From Siphonodentalium dalli (taxonomy: Eukaryota; Mollusca; Scaphopoda; Gadilida; Siphonodentaliidae), in the NCBI GenBank assembly GCA_032622095.1, contig CP136061.1, positions 221,621,148-221,685,147 on the forward strand: DNA of 64,000 nucleotides, in the 5' to 3' direction. This document shows positions 30,794 to 43,382 of this stretch, piece by piece (the first letter of the stretch is position 1; each line of letters starts with the position of its first letter). Under the pieces are notes generated by a model. It had not been told where the DNA came from, searched no databases, and saw only the letters and a list, made by a program, of their open reading frames with translations. Position numbers and translations under genes: made by a program.

Positions 30794-31180
30794 TTTAAAG
30801 TGATGTACTGAAACACTCTGGTAGGGTGATCAAATAGAAATTGAGAATAAATTATTGCTCAAAGTGGTTATTTGTTACTAATATTAATCCAAATTGACAA
30901 TACACACTGTCATTCTTACATATTAATTAAATGCAATGACTCTCTATGGTGAAATCATTTGTGCTAGATTATCGCCGATAGTTGTGTCCCGAATCAACAT
31001 GTAAATATTAACAATTGGGTGTAGTTCATATGATGTTCATACCATTCCTGGTAGGAGTGGTATGGTCGATTTCTTTGAAAGTTCGGCGATGTTAGTAGAA
31101 TGCTACATTCCCCATGTTGGCATAGCGCCTGAGTACTAACATCAATTTCACACACCCGAACAAGTCCATATGTTTTTAAC
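30794..31180. repeat. Dispersed ~385-bp repeat, copy 2
   Basis: Same order of blocks as 2550-2933, about 10-15% diverged by eye. Confidence 0.75.
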
Positions 31181-31304
31181 ATTTATCTATATAATTAACA
31201 ATAGATTTTCAATAAAAAAAAAAAACTCTACTGACCAAAGCTGAACAGTTTAATTTATTTAATGTTTAAAAATAAAAAATGTGGTTTCCCCACTTCTAAC
31301 TGAT

Positions 31305-31328
31305 GTGGGGGGGGGGGGGGGGGGGGTG
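31305..31328. repeat. Poly-G run
   Basis: About 20 or more consecutive G. The length may be unreliable in the assembly. Confidence 0.85.
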
Positions 31329-31679
31329 GAAAGAAATCAATTTCCAGTGACAAGTTTCTGTTAAAAGGTGTTTCTTGACTCAATCATATGTTCTGATTTA
31401 ATGTGAACAGTTTACACCCTTTCTGCAATATCATGTATTGAAGGCACTATATTAAATTAAAGTATCGATCATTGCTCAAATTGTTTACTTTTCAATGATC
31501 TAACCAGTAAGATTATATTGTAAATGTCTGTATAAATTGAATTTCTTGTCTATTTGTTTAATCATGGATTTGATTTTTATGTTGATATTTAATAATACAC
31601 AATTGCACATGTTATCTCTATCTAATCTGTATGTGTGTGCAGGCAGATATTTCCATGGTTATGGAAAGGTAACTTTATG

Positions 31680-32595
31680 TCAAATTAGTCTGCCTTCGAC
31701 ATGAAGCACAAAATCAAATTGATCTGGCCTTAACCATTATATCCATGAAATACATGATTTCCGGTCATAGCCATAAAACAATAAATCAGATTGATCTGCC
31801 TTAACCATAATATCTATGAAGCACAAAATCAAACTGATCTGGCCAAGCTATTAATAGCCATGAAACACAAAATCAAATTTATCAGGCCTCAGCCATAATA
31901 GCTATGAAACACCAAATTAGATGCTGTGGCCTCAGCCATTGAAACATTAAATTAATTTATTCTGTTGATAACTATTAACCCTTTACCCAACAAACCGGCC
32001 AAAACCGGCCAAATAAAGCTTCAACAGCCTAAAATATCTTCGGTCTGTCTCAATAGAACCATACAAATATGGATATCATTGGAATCGGCTCCTTGACCAC
32101 ATTGTGATAGTTACAGTTATGCCCTGTGCCAATGCATTCTCTTATATATGCGAGTCGACCATAGGTCGCCTCGCATATATAAGAGAATGCATTGGCCTAA
32201 AAAAACAATGGTCGACTCGCATATATAAGAGAATGCATTGGCACAGGGCCCTTCTGTTGGGTAAAGGGTTAAACAAGGAATCAAATGGCTCTGGCCTTGA
32301 CCATAATAGCCTTAAAACCCAAATAAATTTTTTAGTTTGGCCTAAATCATATTCTTGAAATTTTATAAAATCGTTCTGGTCATAGCATTGAAACACTCAA
32401 TCAAATTTATCTGGCCTTAAACATAATATCTACAAAACATCAATTCAGATTGATCAAGTCTTCAACAAATTTTCCATGAAACACATAATAAAATTGATCT
32501 GGCTTTGGCCATAATAACCATGAAACACCAAATCAAATTGTAATTGTAATTGGCAATGAAACTCTAAATCAAATTGGTCTGGCCTCGGTCATATA
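31680..32595. repeat. Degenerate ~50-55-bp minisatellite, interrupted
   Basis: Unit 'ccatgaaacacaaaatcaaattgatctggcc' repeated about a dozen times. Split by the TTAA element at 31975-32272. Confidence 0.85.
31975..32272. mobile_element. TTAA-flanked foldback inside a minisatellite
   Basis: 298 bp, TTAA-CCCTTTACCCAACAAACC to TGTTGGGTAAAGGG-TTAA. The second hairpin is partly deleted. Confidence 0.92.
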
Positions 32596-32622
32596 AAATA
32601 TTTAATTTTGTAAGTAAACTTG

Positions 32623-33208
32623 TTAACCCTTCCATGACTGGAGCTTCCTGAAATTTTGCAAAAACCCTGTGCCAATATTCTCTTTTATCACATAATTTGG
32701 CCATAAAAGCAGTTTCATAATTATCGGTAATAGACACGTTTAATATCAGCGCGTGCGATGACGTCACAGCGTTCTTCAGATAACTTGCGATCGCTGTAGT
32801 TTATGATTGTTGTTTTCGATGTATATTTCGCGTTGCTTCGGGTTTATTTGATCATGTGATAAAAGGTATCTCACACTCATCCTATTTTATACGTAATTTA
32901 TCAACCTCGTCCTCTAAATTCTATTTGAGCCTCGGTAAACCTCGGCTCAAATCGAATTTAGTGAACTCGGTTGATAAATTCCGTATAAAATAGGAACTCA
33001 TGTGAGATCCTCTATATATATATGAGTCTCCCATAGAGAGCCTTGTATATATAAAAGAATACATTGGCCTAACAATATTTACACTGACCTTATAAACCAG
33101 TGTATTCTCTTAAATATGCTAGGCTCCCTATGGGAAACTCGCCTATATAACAGAATGCACATGATTTTTAATGTTGCACCAGTGCCGCTCCCATCATGAA
33201 AGGGTTAA
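32623..33208. mobile_element. TTAA-flanked element carrying another foldback
   Basis: TTAA-CCCTTCCATGACTGGAGC to 'catcatgaaaggg'-TTAA. An unrelated palindrome (about 32870-33005, 'ttttatacg..tttatcaac') lies inside the first hairpin. Confidence 0.82.
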
Positions 33209-33905
33209 TTGGTGAAATCTTTCAACATCTTTCTCAGATTCAATGTAATTTTGATTCACCATGACAAATGCCTTCATGTTTCAAATATTTCCTTATTGTC
33301 TATTGATATGGGCTTCCAATTAACAGATTTCTTATTTTCACTGACAGTTCATACAAATAACATCTATTTATATCTGTTCATGTTTCTTGTTTTACTTGTA
33401 TTTTGATAATACATTCCTTTACCTTTTTTTGAAAATTTTGATGTATATTTTGGCAATAACTCTTATTCTTCTAATAAATTTTCTTCTGAACATCTAATTA
33501 GTTCTTTGGTCACCTGAGGTTTCATTCAAACAATATCTTCTCCAGGATCACAGGACTGAATGAGCTTATATTTAGTTCAATAGCCCAAACAAGAGCATTG
33601 CTAAATATTCCTGTTAGATCACCTGTAAGGCCACACAGACAATTTCCCGTTTTTCAGGCCAAAAATTTTGAAAAGAATGCTTGCGCACAAATTTAATTTT
33701 AATTTTTATAAGACATATCGGATCAGCATCCATAATCAGTAATTTTTAATCAATCTATTCATATTACCGTAAGGGAACATGTTTTTGCAGGCCCTAATAT
33801 CATTCACAAGCAGTTCAACTGAGTAGTCAGAGATTACATATTGCGGTAAAGATCTTCCTACAAATGAGATGGTTGACGTGACTTATAATCTGTCAGAGTG
33901 TTTCC
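33209..33905. other. Intergenic sequence, nothing recognised
   Basis: AT-rich, no gene or repeat recognised. Confidence 0.3.
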
Positions 33906-34056
33906 ATGCAAGATCAAAGCTGCCTTGGACTAGCTGCTTTTATTTGTTCCTATTTTCAGATTTACATATAATCAATCACCTACATTTAGTAGTTTAATAG
34001 ATATGAATAAACTAAAATAAACAGCTGCTAGTCCAGAGCAGCTTTGATCTTGCTAA
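33906..34056. repeat. Foldback 'caagatcaaagctgc'
   Basis: 'gcaagatcaaagctgccttgg' and inverse 'agcagctttgatcttgc' about 110 bp apart, with 'actagctg/cagctgctagt' inside the arms. Confidence 0.75.
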
Positions 34057-34289
34057 GATACTGCATGAAACCGGTATGTGATGGGTGGAACATGAGGGGG
34101 GAGGGCGTCCTAGCTATTTTGATTTGGGCTGACGACAGGGTTTATGGGATGTTCTCATAAGTTATGTTAAAAGGCAGGGATGTTAAAATCTCCAAATAAT
34201 ACAGATTATAGTCCAATTTAAAGCTTGTAACATTTGAAACACTGCTACAAAATTTCGGGTGCAGACATTGTACCAGATTCATGCAATAT

Positions 34290-34905
34290 ATGACCCTGCA
34301 ACTGAGATAGGTAATATAAATTCTTCAGTTTTGAAAGGTAAGAACTAAGGTTTGACACAGCTTAAAAATGATGTGAAAGAATGAATTTTGCAATATTCAT
34401 TTTGAAACTTGAATATTAATGAGCTGTCCCAAGCTGGGGATTCCCCATTCCTCTCTGAAATCAATTAAAGTCCCAGAGCCTCCAGACTGAATGTTGACTG
34501 TAATGAAATCTTGGTCTATTTATAACTATACTGATCTGAACTTGGCCTGTATTTTGGTTGAGAAACACACATACAAACTTTGGTTCAGATCAAATAATCC
34601 AAACCGGAGTTATCGATCGGACACCCAAATGTTATAAAATCTGGCAAATTCGGAGTCGAAAATGGGCCACAACTAATGTAAAAATAATTGGATGGAACCT
34701 ATATTCGAACTTGGCCTGAATATTTAACTGAGAAGCACACATACCAACTTTGGTTCTGATAAAATAATCCAAACTGGAGTTATCTGTCGGAAACCAAAAA
34801 TGTTAATGGACAGACAGACTTATTGCATATTACAACCGTTTTGAGGGATAGACACCAACCCATGGCAATAGCTAAAACTTGACTGTCAAATTGAGCTAAA
34901 AATGA
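34290..34905. repeat. Internally duplicated repeat ending 'tttgagcta'
   Basis: 'cacacatac(a/c)aactttggttc(a/t)gat' recurs about 180 bp apart. The end 'aacttgactgtcaaattgagcta' resembles the inverse of the 'tagctcaacttgac' terminus. Confidence 0.6.
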
Positions 34906-34996
34906 AAGGACAAAACCCATTCCATGTGGATACATGTATCTTTTTCCCCCATGGTGGTTCTTGAGCATACAAAAGATTATTCAATATTGGCCTATG

Positions 34997-35100
34997 CACA
35001 GGTCCCCAGAACAAAAATTGACCCCACCCCCAATAATACTTAATCCTATAGAATTAAGTATTATTGGGGGTGGGGTCAATTTTTGTTCTGGGGACCTGTG
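34997..35100. mobile_element. 104-bp palindromic hAT-type MITE with exact 8-bp duplication
   Basis: CACAGGTCCCCAGAACAAAA to its inverse, nearly perfect. GGCCTATG at 34989-34996 and 35101-35108. Sister copy at 8525-8629. Confidence 0.93.
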
Positions 35101-35407
35101 GGCCTATGGTGACTGAGACAGAGAGCTCCAAAGTTCTCACAGGTAGACAGACTGAACCCATTTTTATCCCCCACCAAACTTTGTTTGCGGGAGGGGGGGG
35201 GGGGGGGGGGTAATAAATATCTTGCCATGGAGTAAAACAACAGACTATTTCTTGGTGTCATATACATATTTGATTTGTTCTCGACTAGTAAGTCATTGTA
35301 CAATGTTCATTTACATCATATGGAGGGATACACATGACAAAGTGTGTGGATGAAATATATTATGAGACATGACACCAGTTGATATGAGGTTATTAAGTGT
35401 GAATGTT

Positions 35408-35793
35408 CAAGCCTGGATATAGTGTGTTTGACATTTGCCGAATGAGGTTCCCAGAGGGTTAATTTAGTGACCCTATCCAGCCCAGCATGCTAGCATCACC
35501 AAATTCACCCTTTGGGAACCTCATTCTGCTTTGGCCTCAACTGCTATGGGAGACCTAGGATCAGATTGAAGTTCCCCAGTTGAAGTTGGTGATGTTCACC
35601 CATTAAGTCACCTCGATTTGAAATTTAACTTCTACAAATTAGGGGATATAGAAACTGAACAGAAGGGAAAAAGTAACTAAAAACAATATTAATTTGAGAC
35701 TAGATTCTTCTCAGAAGATGAGGCCTAAGCAGAATGAGGTCCCCAGAGGGTGAATTTGGTGATGCTAGCGACAGACACACTATATCCAGGCTT
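35408..35793. mobile_element. 'gaggtcccc' foldback element
   Basis: CAAGCCTGGATATAGTGTG to 'cacactatatccaggctt'. Interior as in 6866-7398, right arm shortened. Confidence 0.8.
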
Positions 35794-36401
35794 ATCAATG
35801 TCGAGCAATGAATTGAAAATAGATGATAGTGGAGTAGCTTAACACAAAATCGTTCACTTTTAGATTAAAGCATGAAACTTTCAGGGTTGGTTGGGTATGT
35901 GGTCCACATCAACCAGTTAGCTGGTTCCAGGATTTTGGTGACCCCTTGACCTTCAAATTGACCTTGACATTTCGAAAATTGGAGATCTAGGGGTATCTTT
36001 TTTGTATCAAATATAATGGCCATATTAAGGGATATATAGACACTGGAGATTGTCGAAGCGATACCATGGATGTCCGCCTTTGTATCCACATTCAATTTTT
36101 CTACGATAATCCAAAATGGCTGCCATAATGGATACCAAAATTACAAAATTTGACGTTTTTTTTCACTAATATCTTTAAAATCAGTTTCTGCTTTTTGGAA
36201 CTGTTTGAGAATTGTAACTTTATTTTGTATTGGTCATATTAACTGACCATTGGATCAATGAAATATGCCATTCATGGGCTCCCTGCCACCTCCGATCCCT
36301 TAAAAATTCTATTTTACAAAAACATGGTATAAAAATTCAACAAAAATCACCATTGGGATTCTAGTCATATTTCGTCAAGAAATGGGAAGAACTGTGCAAT
36401 C

Positions 36402-37071
36402 TTAGTGCCACCGCACACGCTGCGATTAAAATCGTAAGTGGGGAAAATCGCAGGTGGAGCATCCAATGCGCATGCCCACGACAATATCATAGCCAAATCG
36501 TAGCGATAAAGCACTGTTTGATTTTTACCAGGAAAATTGTGGCGTGACCTTGGCAACGCGCGCGATCGTAGCTGTCACATGACCATTGTCGCACTGGTCA
36601 TGTTGTAAATACATGTACCACGAAAAGAAAACATTCAAAAATGGCGCAAAGTTCACAAACTTCTTGGACTTACAAAAACGAGGCCACATTGGTGGAGATG
36701 TGGCATGGCAGGGAGTGCAGGCCTAAACCACATATCAGCCATCTGCTATGCAGACAAGGAGAAGAGGGCTGCCGCAATTGTTGAAATTGGGGCAGCTGTG
36801 GAGTTGACAGGTACAAAAATGTCAAAATAAAAAAATATTCAATTTCACTTGAACTTTCAAGTTCAACTTGTTAGTTTAGAAAATTGAGATACATGACATG
36901 TATATGTATATAATTGCATACTGCGGATGATAATTGCTATCATGTGATCGATCACGTGGATAAAATCGTAGCTGCATACATCGCAGCACCGTAGCGTCTG
37001 CGAGCAAGTCACTTTTCTCCACCTGCGATTTTCCCCAACTTACGATTTTAATCGTAGCGTGTGCGTCGGCA
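36402..37071. mobile_element. PIF/Harbinger-like element with Myb/SANT-like exon remnant
   Basis: Ends GTGCCACCGCACACGCTGCG and its near inverse, with inverted arms of about 55 bp or more. Flanks TTA and TAA fit the TWA target of PIF/Harbinger. The sister repeat at about 40905 shows the undisturbed site. Inside, 36641-36810 reads like the start of a Myb/SANT-type protein ending at a splice-donor-like ag|gtac. Confidence 0.72.
36641..36810 (+). pseudogene. Broken Myb/SANT-like first exon in the Harbinger-like element
   Basis: ATG at 36641 reads MAQSSQTSWTYKNEATLVEM then WHGREC. After a frame change it continues ADKEKRAAAIVEIGAAVELT to a gtac donor. The spacing of Trp and the 'LVEMW' helix resemble Myb/SANT or MADF DNA-binding proteins that accompany Harbinger transposases. 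A stop interrupts the first frame. Confidence 0.55.
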
Positions 37072-38295
37072 CTAAGTGACAAATTCCATTTCTTATGAAT
37101 ATTCCAACTTAATTGTACCCAAATTGTCACTTTGGCTCAAAATGGAAGCCAAAATATGGAAAAAAATGTAAATATTGCCCCAGTGAGTCATGCAACCGCA
37201 TACGAGTTGTGGTTGAAGAAAAAAATGACTATGCTGTCTTATAGATATTGAATACTACCATTTCTGATGGACCATGTTTAATTGTTACTATTTTAAACAC
37301 TGACACCAGATTTATTGGATTTTTCTATCACAAACTTGACATCAAAATCGGCAAAAATTAACTTTTCAGGTTAAGACGATTTTCTCAAGTAAAACGGAAC
37401 TATCTTTGGTATCGAAGGTGTTTATTGTTTTGATCTGTCTTAAATGCGTCGCACTGATCTGTTTTTGGACAAAATTACTCAAGATGGTTTGCAAAATGGT
37501 AACCAAATTTGGTAAAAAAGTTGATTTGCCATATATATCCCGAATATTATTCTCTGATGTTCTGAAAAGGTAGCAAATTGTGACTCACTTTGTATTAACC
37601 AAGTTACTTATGAGGCATGACAAATTAATTATAAAGGATGCAGTATGGAATTTTGTGATTCTGACCATGTTTTTTGTACGGAAATGGACAGAACTTTGAA
37701 ACTGAACTGAAAGGGGCATTATTATGAGGCTACTCAGGCCAATAAAATTGTGGCTCATTGGCATCGAAATGACTAATGTCAGGAAAACTGTTTCCCCCGC
37801 TGTGCATATAAACCACCACCAGGATGTAGAACTCTCTGACATTACCTCTAAAAATGATTAGCATATTCCCGAGTTATTGTGTAAAGCGATACCCACCAAA
37901 ATTTACACATGCATGTACAACCCACCCATGACCATATATACATAAACACCACATAAATGACCATGTAGGCACTCGCTTTTTACACATACACCTCACCCAT
38001 GACCGTACAGCCATACTTAGGTATACCCGTACACCACGCACTTGACTATATAGCCACAAGTCACCATGCAAGAACACCAGGTATACTTCTACACCTCACC
38101 CACGAACGTATAGTCACTCTATATATAGCTCTACACCACATTCATGATCATACAGTCACTTCTTGTATACATATTCGCCTCACCATTGGCCACACAATTA
38201 CTCCATGTATATATATTTGCCACACCCATGGCCATGTAGTCACTCAAGATATACATATACACCACACCTATAACAATAGTCACTCCAAGCATACA

Positions 38296-38512
38296 TACAG
38301 TAATGCTCTAATTAATCGACCTCTTAACCAAAGCAGAATTATGGGTAACTTTTCAGGATTTAGTCGGAAATATGGCTTGTTGCCATTCATTGGAAAGCTC
38401 TCCCCGAGAGCTTTCCGATGAATGGCAACAAGCCATATTTCCGACTAAATCCTGAAAAGTTACCCATAATTCTGCTTTGGTTAAGAGGTCGATTAATTAG
38501 AGCATTACTGTA
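38296..38512. mobile_element. TA-flanked palindromic MITE inside the minisatellite
   Basis: 217-bp palindrome, TA on both sides. Very close to the copy at 4764. Confidence 0.9.
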
Positions 38513-38640
38513 TACACATCACCGATGGCCATATAGAAGTATATACCAATACCCCGCTCACACGACCATTCATACACTCCAGGCTTGCATACACACCTCA
38601 CTCATGACAATATATTTACACACTAAGTGTTGTCATCACT

Positions 38641-39121
38641 AAATCCAGCATTCTGATTGGTCGGAGCCCACGTGGCTAGTTGCAGTTATTTCTCGGTGAA
38701 TGCGCAACAGCTCATAACAACATCGATACGTCAGCTCATAACAACATCGATACGTCATTTGGGTCTGGAAAGACGAACGCGTAATGTTTTGGGCGCATTT
38801 GGATTCGCGCAGGATTGACTTAATAAATCATCGGGTTTCAATTGTTCCTGTTAACTTTTGCCAAGGGTGCTATGGGTTATTTTGGGCTGGTTTTGTCACG
38901 ATACACTTTTCGATTTAAATACATTTACAAAAGTGGCTTTTTCGCTAAATGTATATAAATATAAGGATTAACTGTCATGTGGACTGTTTTTATGGAGATG
39001 TAACCGTGAGGTAAGTGGTCATAACTTGTATGTAAAACCCTTCGGGTTTTACACAAGTTATGTCCACTTACCTCACCGTTACATCTCCATAAAAACAGTC
39101 CACATGACAGTTAATCCTTAT
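38641..39121. mobile_element. Foldback insertion inside the minisatellite
   Basis: Two exact 24-bp direct repeats (38708-38731, 38732-38755) and a long hairpin (about 38962-39120, 'aaggattaactgtcatgtgg' and inverse, loop 'cccttcggg'). Confidence 0.7.
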
Positions 39122-40244
39122 TTAACCACTCGCTGTAGACTCATAACCATCATTGCTTACCAATTCATATCACCATTGGCCATATGGTTACTCCATATAC
39201 GCATATTGGCCACACCAATGGTCATACAGCCACTAATGATATACACCCACCCATGCCTATAAAGTCACTCCAGTATACATATACATCTCACCAGTGACCA
39301 TGCAGCTTTCAAGACATACCAATACCATGCACATCACCTCACCATTGGCCATTCACTGTATACCTATTGACCACACCCATGACCATATAGCCACTCAAGA
39401 TATACATATACACCCCACTCATGACCATAGAGTCACCCCAGTTGTACGTATACACCTCACTAATTTCCATACAACCCTTCAAGACATACCAATACCATGT
39501 ACACCACCTCAGCATTGGCATCTCCCTCATACCCATTTGCCACATACATGACATATAGCCACTCAAGATATACATATACACCCAACACATGGCCATAGAG
39601 TCATTCCATGTATACATATACACCTCAGCATTGAATGGATACACCAATACCACACGGCCATTTGTATACTCCAGACTTGAATATACACCTCACGCTTGAC
39701 AATTCAACCATTCGCTGTATATTCATACACCCGATCCATGATCATACAGCGACTCCCTGTATACATACATACCCCCAATGACAATACACCAACAGCAAAG
39801 ATGCACATACATAGCAATTACACCTATGATCACAATGACACTTCATATATACCAACACGCTCGCCAGTGACCATCCATCTATACACGTATGCATATACAC
39901 TTCAAAAATCATGACCATACAGCCATTCAATGTACACCTATAGTTATTATACCCATAAGCATACAACCAATCCTTATCTATCCATACACCACCACCCATG
40001 ATCATACAACCAACACATGTATACATATGCTCACATCCATGAAAATAAAGCCACCCAATGTACACCTGTACATTCCACACATGACCATAAAGTCACTCCA
40101 TATATACATAAACAACACACAGATGACCATGTAGCTACTCTTGTTATACCAATACATCACGTCAATGACCATACAGCCACTCCACGTATATCTATTCACC
40201 TCATACATTAGCACTCCTTGTATACCTGCATCTCACCACATAAG

Positions 40245-41475
40245 TTGGTCCCGCTCAGCTCAGTTTCGAAGTTCTGCATGCCCATTTCCGTTCAGAAACA
40301 CGGCCAGAGTCTCAAAAGAAGTTTTTTGGGCAAAATTCCATACTGTATCCTTTAAAATGAATTTGTCATGCTTCATAACGTACTGGGACAACCAGAATAG
40401 AACCGATAGTTTTCACTTTATTAATTAACATGTTTAATAACCAAGTAGTCAATTTTTGTCATCAACCACAACTTGTTTGTGGTTGCATGGCACGCAGCAT
40501 GGGGCAATATTTACCATTTTCCACATTTTGCAGCAATTTTTAGCAAAAGTGACAATTTTGGTACTAATGAGTTGGAAAATTGCACAGTTCTGCCCATTTC
40601 TTGATGAAATATGACTAGAAATCACAATGGTGATTTTTGGTAAAATTTTATACCGCTTTCTGTAAAATCGAATTTTTGAGGGATTAGAAGGGTTTCTGAC
40701 TCCATGAATGGCATATTTCATTGCTCCAATGGTCAGTTAACATGAACAAACAACACAGTCACAATTCTCTACCAGTACCAAACAGCATAAACTGATATTA
40801 AAGATATTAGAGGGAAAAAAAAAAATTCCACTTCCGGCTGCCATTTTTGCAGCCATTTTGAGCCAAAGTGACATTTTTGTACTATTGAGTTGCAATATGC
40901 ATAAGAAATGGAATGCTTCACTAAAATTGCACAGTTCTGCCCATTTCTTGATGAATTATGACTAGAAATCCCAATGATGATTTTTGGTAAAATTTTATAC
41001 CAGTTTCTGTAAAATCAAATTTTTGAGGGATCAGAAGGGTTTCTGACTCCATGAATGGCATATTTCATTGCTCCAACTGTCAGTTAACATGAACAATACA
41101 ACATCAAGTCATAATTCTCTACCAGTACCAAACATCATAAACTGATCTTAAAGATATTAGGAGAAATAAAATAAAATTTTCCACTTCCAGCTGCCATATT
41201 GGTGGCCATCTTGGACAGTGAGTTCCAATTTTACCATATAATGGTGGCATTTTATCTTATCTTAACAAAAATGTATACATTTGAATACATATAACAAGAT
41301 AGTCTCAAACTGACTTAGTGACCCGTCTGAAAAACGGTGGCCATGTTGGGTGCCATCTTGAATTTAATGGGTTCCACTTAACAGAAAGCTGGAACCAGCT
41401 GGTTTATGATCAGGGATATAGTGGACAACATATGCACGAAGTTTGGTGCGTTAATCCGGAAGTGAACAATTCTTC
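40245..41475. repeat. Right arm of the large inverted repeat, internally duplicated
   Basis: Inverse of 35850-37730. The block 'gcacagttctgcccatttcttgatga' to 'ctccatgaatggcatatttcattgctcc' occurs twice here (about 40580 and 40930), once on the left. Confidence 0.78.
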
Positions 41476-41722
41476 TGTTATTGTGCGCCAAGCGACTCCA
41501 CTATGATACTTGAATGTGCATGATGCCTCTAGCAAAATGATAGGTATAGAAACCACAAAATAGTTAATCTTTTCAAATTTTTTCTATAAGAAAAATATAA
41601 TATGGAAACTATTACTCATAATATATATGAAATACGAGTAATTTGAAATAAATATTGATTCCAATTCTGAAATTTTTAGGTAATTTTTAATAATAAGTTC
41701 AACAAGTAGCCTATAATTGTTT

Positions 41723-42035
41723 AAAGGCATACTCCGGTTATTTTCAAGTGAATACAATTTTCCTAGAGTTATTGACTTTCACTACTGTGAACCATCGTCA
41801 ATTCAATTGATAGTAAAAGTCCATATGTAGCATAAAAGTCCAACAATGTATTCATTCTCTGTGACTCGATTTTCTGCCATTTTATTTCAATATCCAGGCC
41901 GACGTTGCTATATTTAGAATGTGCTTGTCTCAATCAGAGAAAGTTGATTGCAACAAAGATGAATTCACAGTGAATGTCATACTATAAAATTTGGCAAACT
42001 TTAAGCCACTTGAAAATAACTGGACTGTGCCTTTA
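41723..42035. mobile_element. ~310-bp inverted-end MITE
   Basis: 'aaaggcatactccggttattttcaagtg' and near inverse 'cacttgaaaataactggactgtgccttt'. A clear flank duplication is not seen. Confidence 0.65.
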
Positions 42036-42185
42036 ATGTGTTAGCGGCTAAGCATCCTTACAAATGAATGAATGAGAACTCAGTAACTATGACGTCATAT
42101 CAGTGAGTATCCATCGGAGCGTCATCACAGATCAACTAGCCACTGTCACTGAAAATCCTAAACACTATTATTAGTTAACACATGT

Positions 42186-42302
42186 TTGTTTATGTAGTAC
42201 AAGTCTTTACCTACCATTGTCAGCCGCATCCCATGCTGCCAAATGCCGAATGGGATAACGCTGGCTGAGGGTAGGTAAAACCTGATACTATGTAAACAGG
42301 CA
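42186..42302. repeat. Foldback 'gtctttacctacc'
   Basis: 'catgtttgtttatgtagtac..tttacctacc' and inverse 'ggtaggtaaa..ctatgtaaacaggcatg'. Confidence 0.65.
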
Positions 42303-42894
42303 TGTCATAACAAATATATTTATCTATCAGCCTTCAACTATAAGCAGAGCTTCACGATAACATTGAACTGTTTTTTTTACATCATGTTTCATCCCATAAA
42401 TCCTTCATTAAGATCAAGCAATATGTAACTGAAAAAATGATTTTCCCGAGCGAGTTCCTACATGATACAGAGAATTTATAGGAGTTGTAATTTTCGGAAT
42501 TAGGCTACCACATGATACCATAAACTTTTCAGTGAATCAGCATAAATATTTGTTTCAATGAAAAACAGACCCACATCATGGAGATATCAAACTAAGATAT
42601 AACAGATTGCACAGTAGTCAATAGATAAAGAGTAATACCAGTATTTAATACATATGTCACATCCTACACACTTAGTGGCATTGCTCACTGGCAGTTACAC
42701 ATAAAACATTCTTTTAATTTTCAATAACTACACACTCAGTGATAAAGTTACACAACGACAATGGTTCCTAAATGGTTACATAAAAAAAGCTTGTGCTATA
42801 AATACATATGTATGAATAAAAAAGCTAGATAACAAAGACATATATTGATAACAGATCAACAAACAATAAAAATATAACAAATCTCGGAAAACAG
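42303..42894. other. Intergenic sequence, nothing recognised
   Basis: AT-rich, no gene or repeat recognised. Confidence 0.3.
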
Positions 42895-43255
42895 GTTCAC
42901 ATGATACGAAGTACAGTGAATAGGTGTCCCAAAGCATTTAATAAATATCTCAGGTCAAGGTCATATGATATGACTTGGTGAAGATGTGTCCCAAAGCAGT
43001 TAATAAATCTCTCAGGGCATGGTCACATCATATGAATTACAGGGGAGATGTGTCCCAAAGGAATTAATAAAGCTTTAATGACAAGGTCATAAGATAATAT
43101 TTACATGGAAAATGTGTCCTAAAGCATTTAACACATTTCTAATGGCTACAACTAAATGGGAATATGTCTCCCAAAAGCATTTATCAAATCTCTAATGGTA
43201 AGGTCACATGATATAACTTATAGGGAAGATGTGTCCCAAAGTATTTAAGTCAAGG
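42895..43255. repeat. ~62-bp minisatellite
   Basis: 'gatgtgtcccaaagcatttaataaat' repeated about six times with 'aaggtcatatgatat' between. Confidence 0.85.
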
Positions 43256-43382
43256 TAATATTGTTAGGCCAACGCATTCTCTTATATATGTGAGGCTCCC
43301 CATGGGAGACTTGCATATGTAAGAGAATGCATTGGCATAGGGTTTTCACAAAATTTCAGGAAGCTAGTCATGGAATGGCTAA
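43256..43382. mobile_element. Partial TTAA-family foldback
   Basis: One 'cattctcttatatatgtgag' hairpin and a decayed right end 'agtcatggaatggctaa'. Confidence 0.7.

Larger units (their letters stand above)
35850..37730. repeat. Left arm of a large diverged inverted repeat
   Basis: Blocks such as 'caaccagttagctggttcc', 'gaccattggatcaatgaaat', 'tcatatttcgtcaagaaatg' and 'gaggcatgacaaattaatt' recur in reverse complement and reverse order at 40245-41475. Interrupted by the element at 36402-37071. Confidence 0.78.
37885..40235. repeat. ~44-bp minisatellite between the inverted arms, interrupted
   Basis: Unit 'catgaccatatag(c/t)cactc' plus 'atatacatatacacc', degenerate, in blocks 37885-38295, 38514-38640 and 39120-40235. 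Long open frames here are translated repeat, rich in His, Thr and Tyr. Confidence 0.88.

Noticed and set aside
37999-38421. 140-residue His/Thr-rich reading frame
   Set aside because: It is the 44-bp minisatellite read through into a palindrome, with no conserved protein character.
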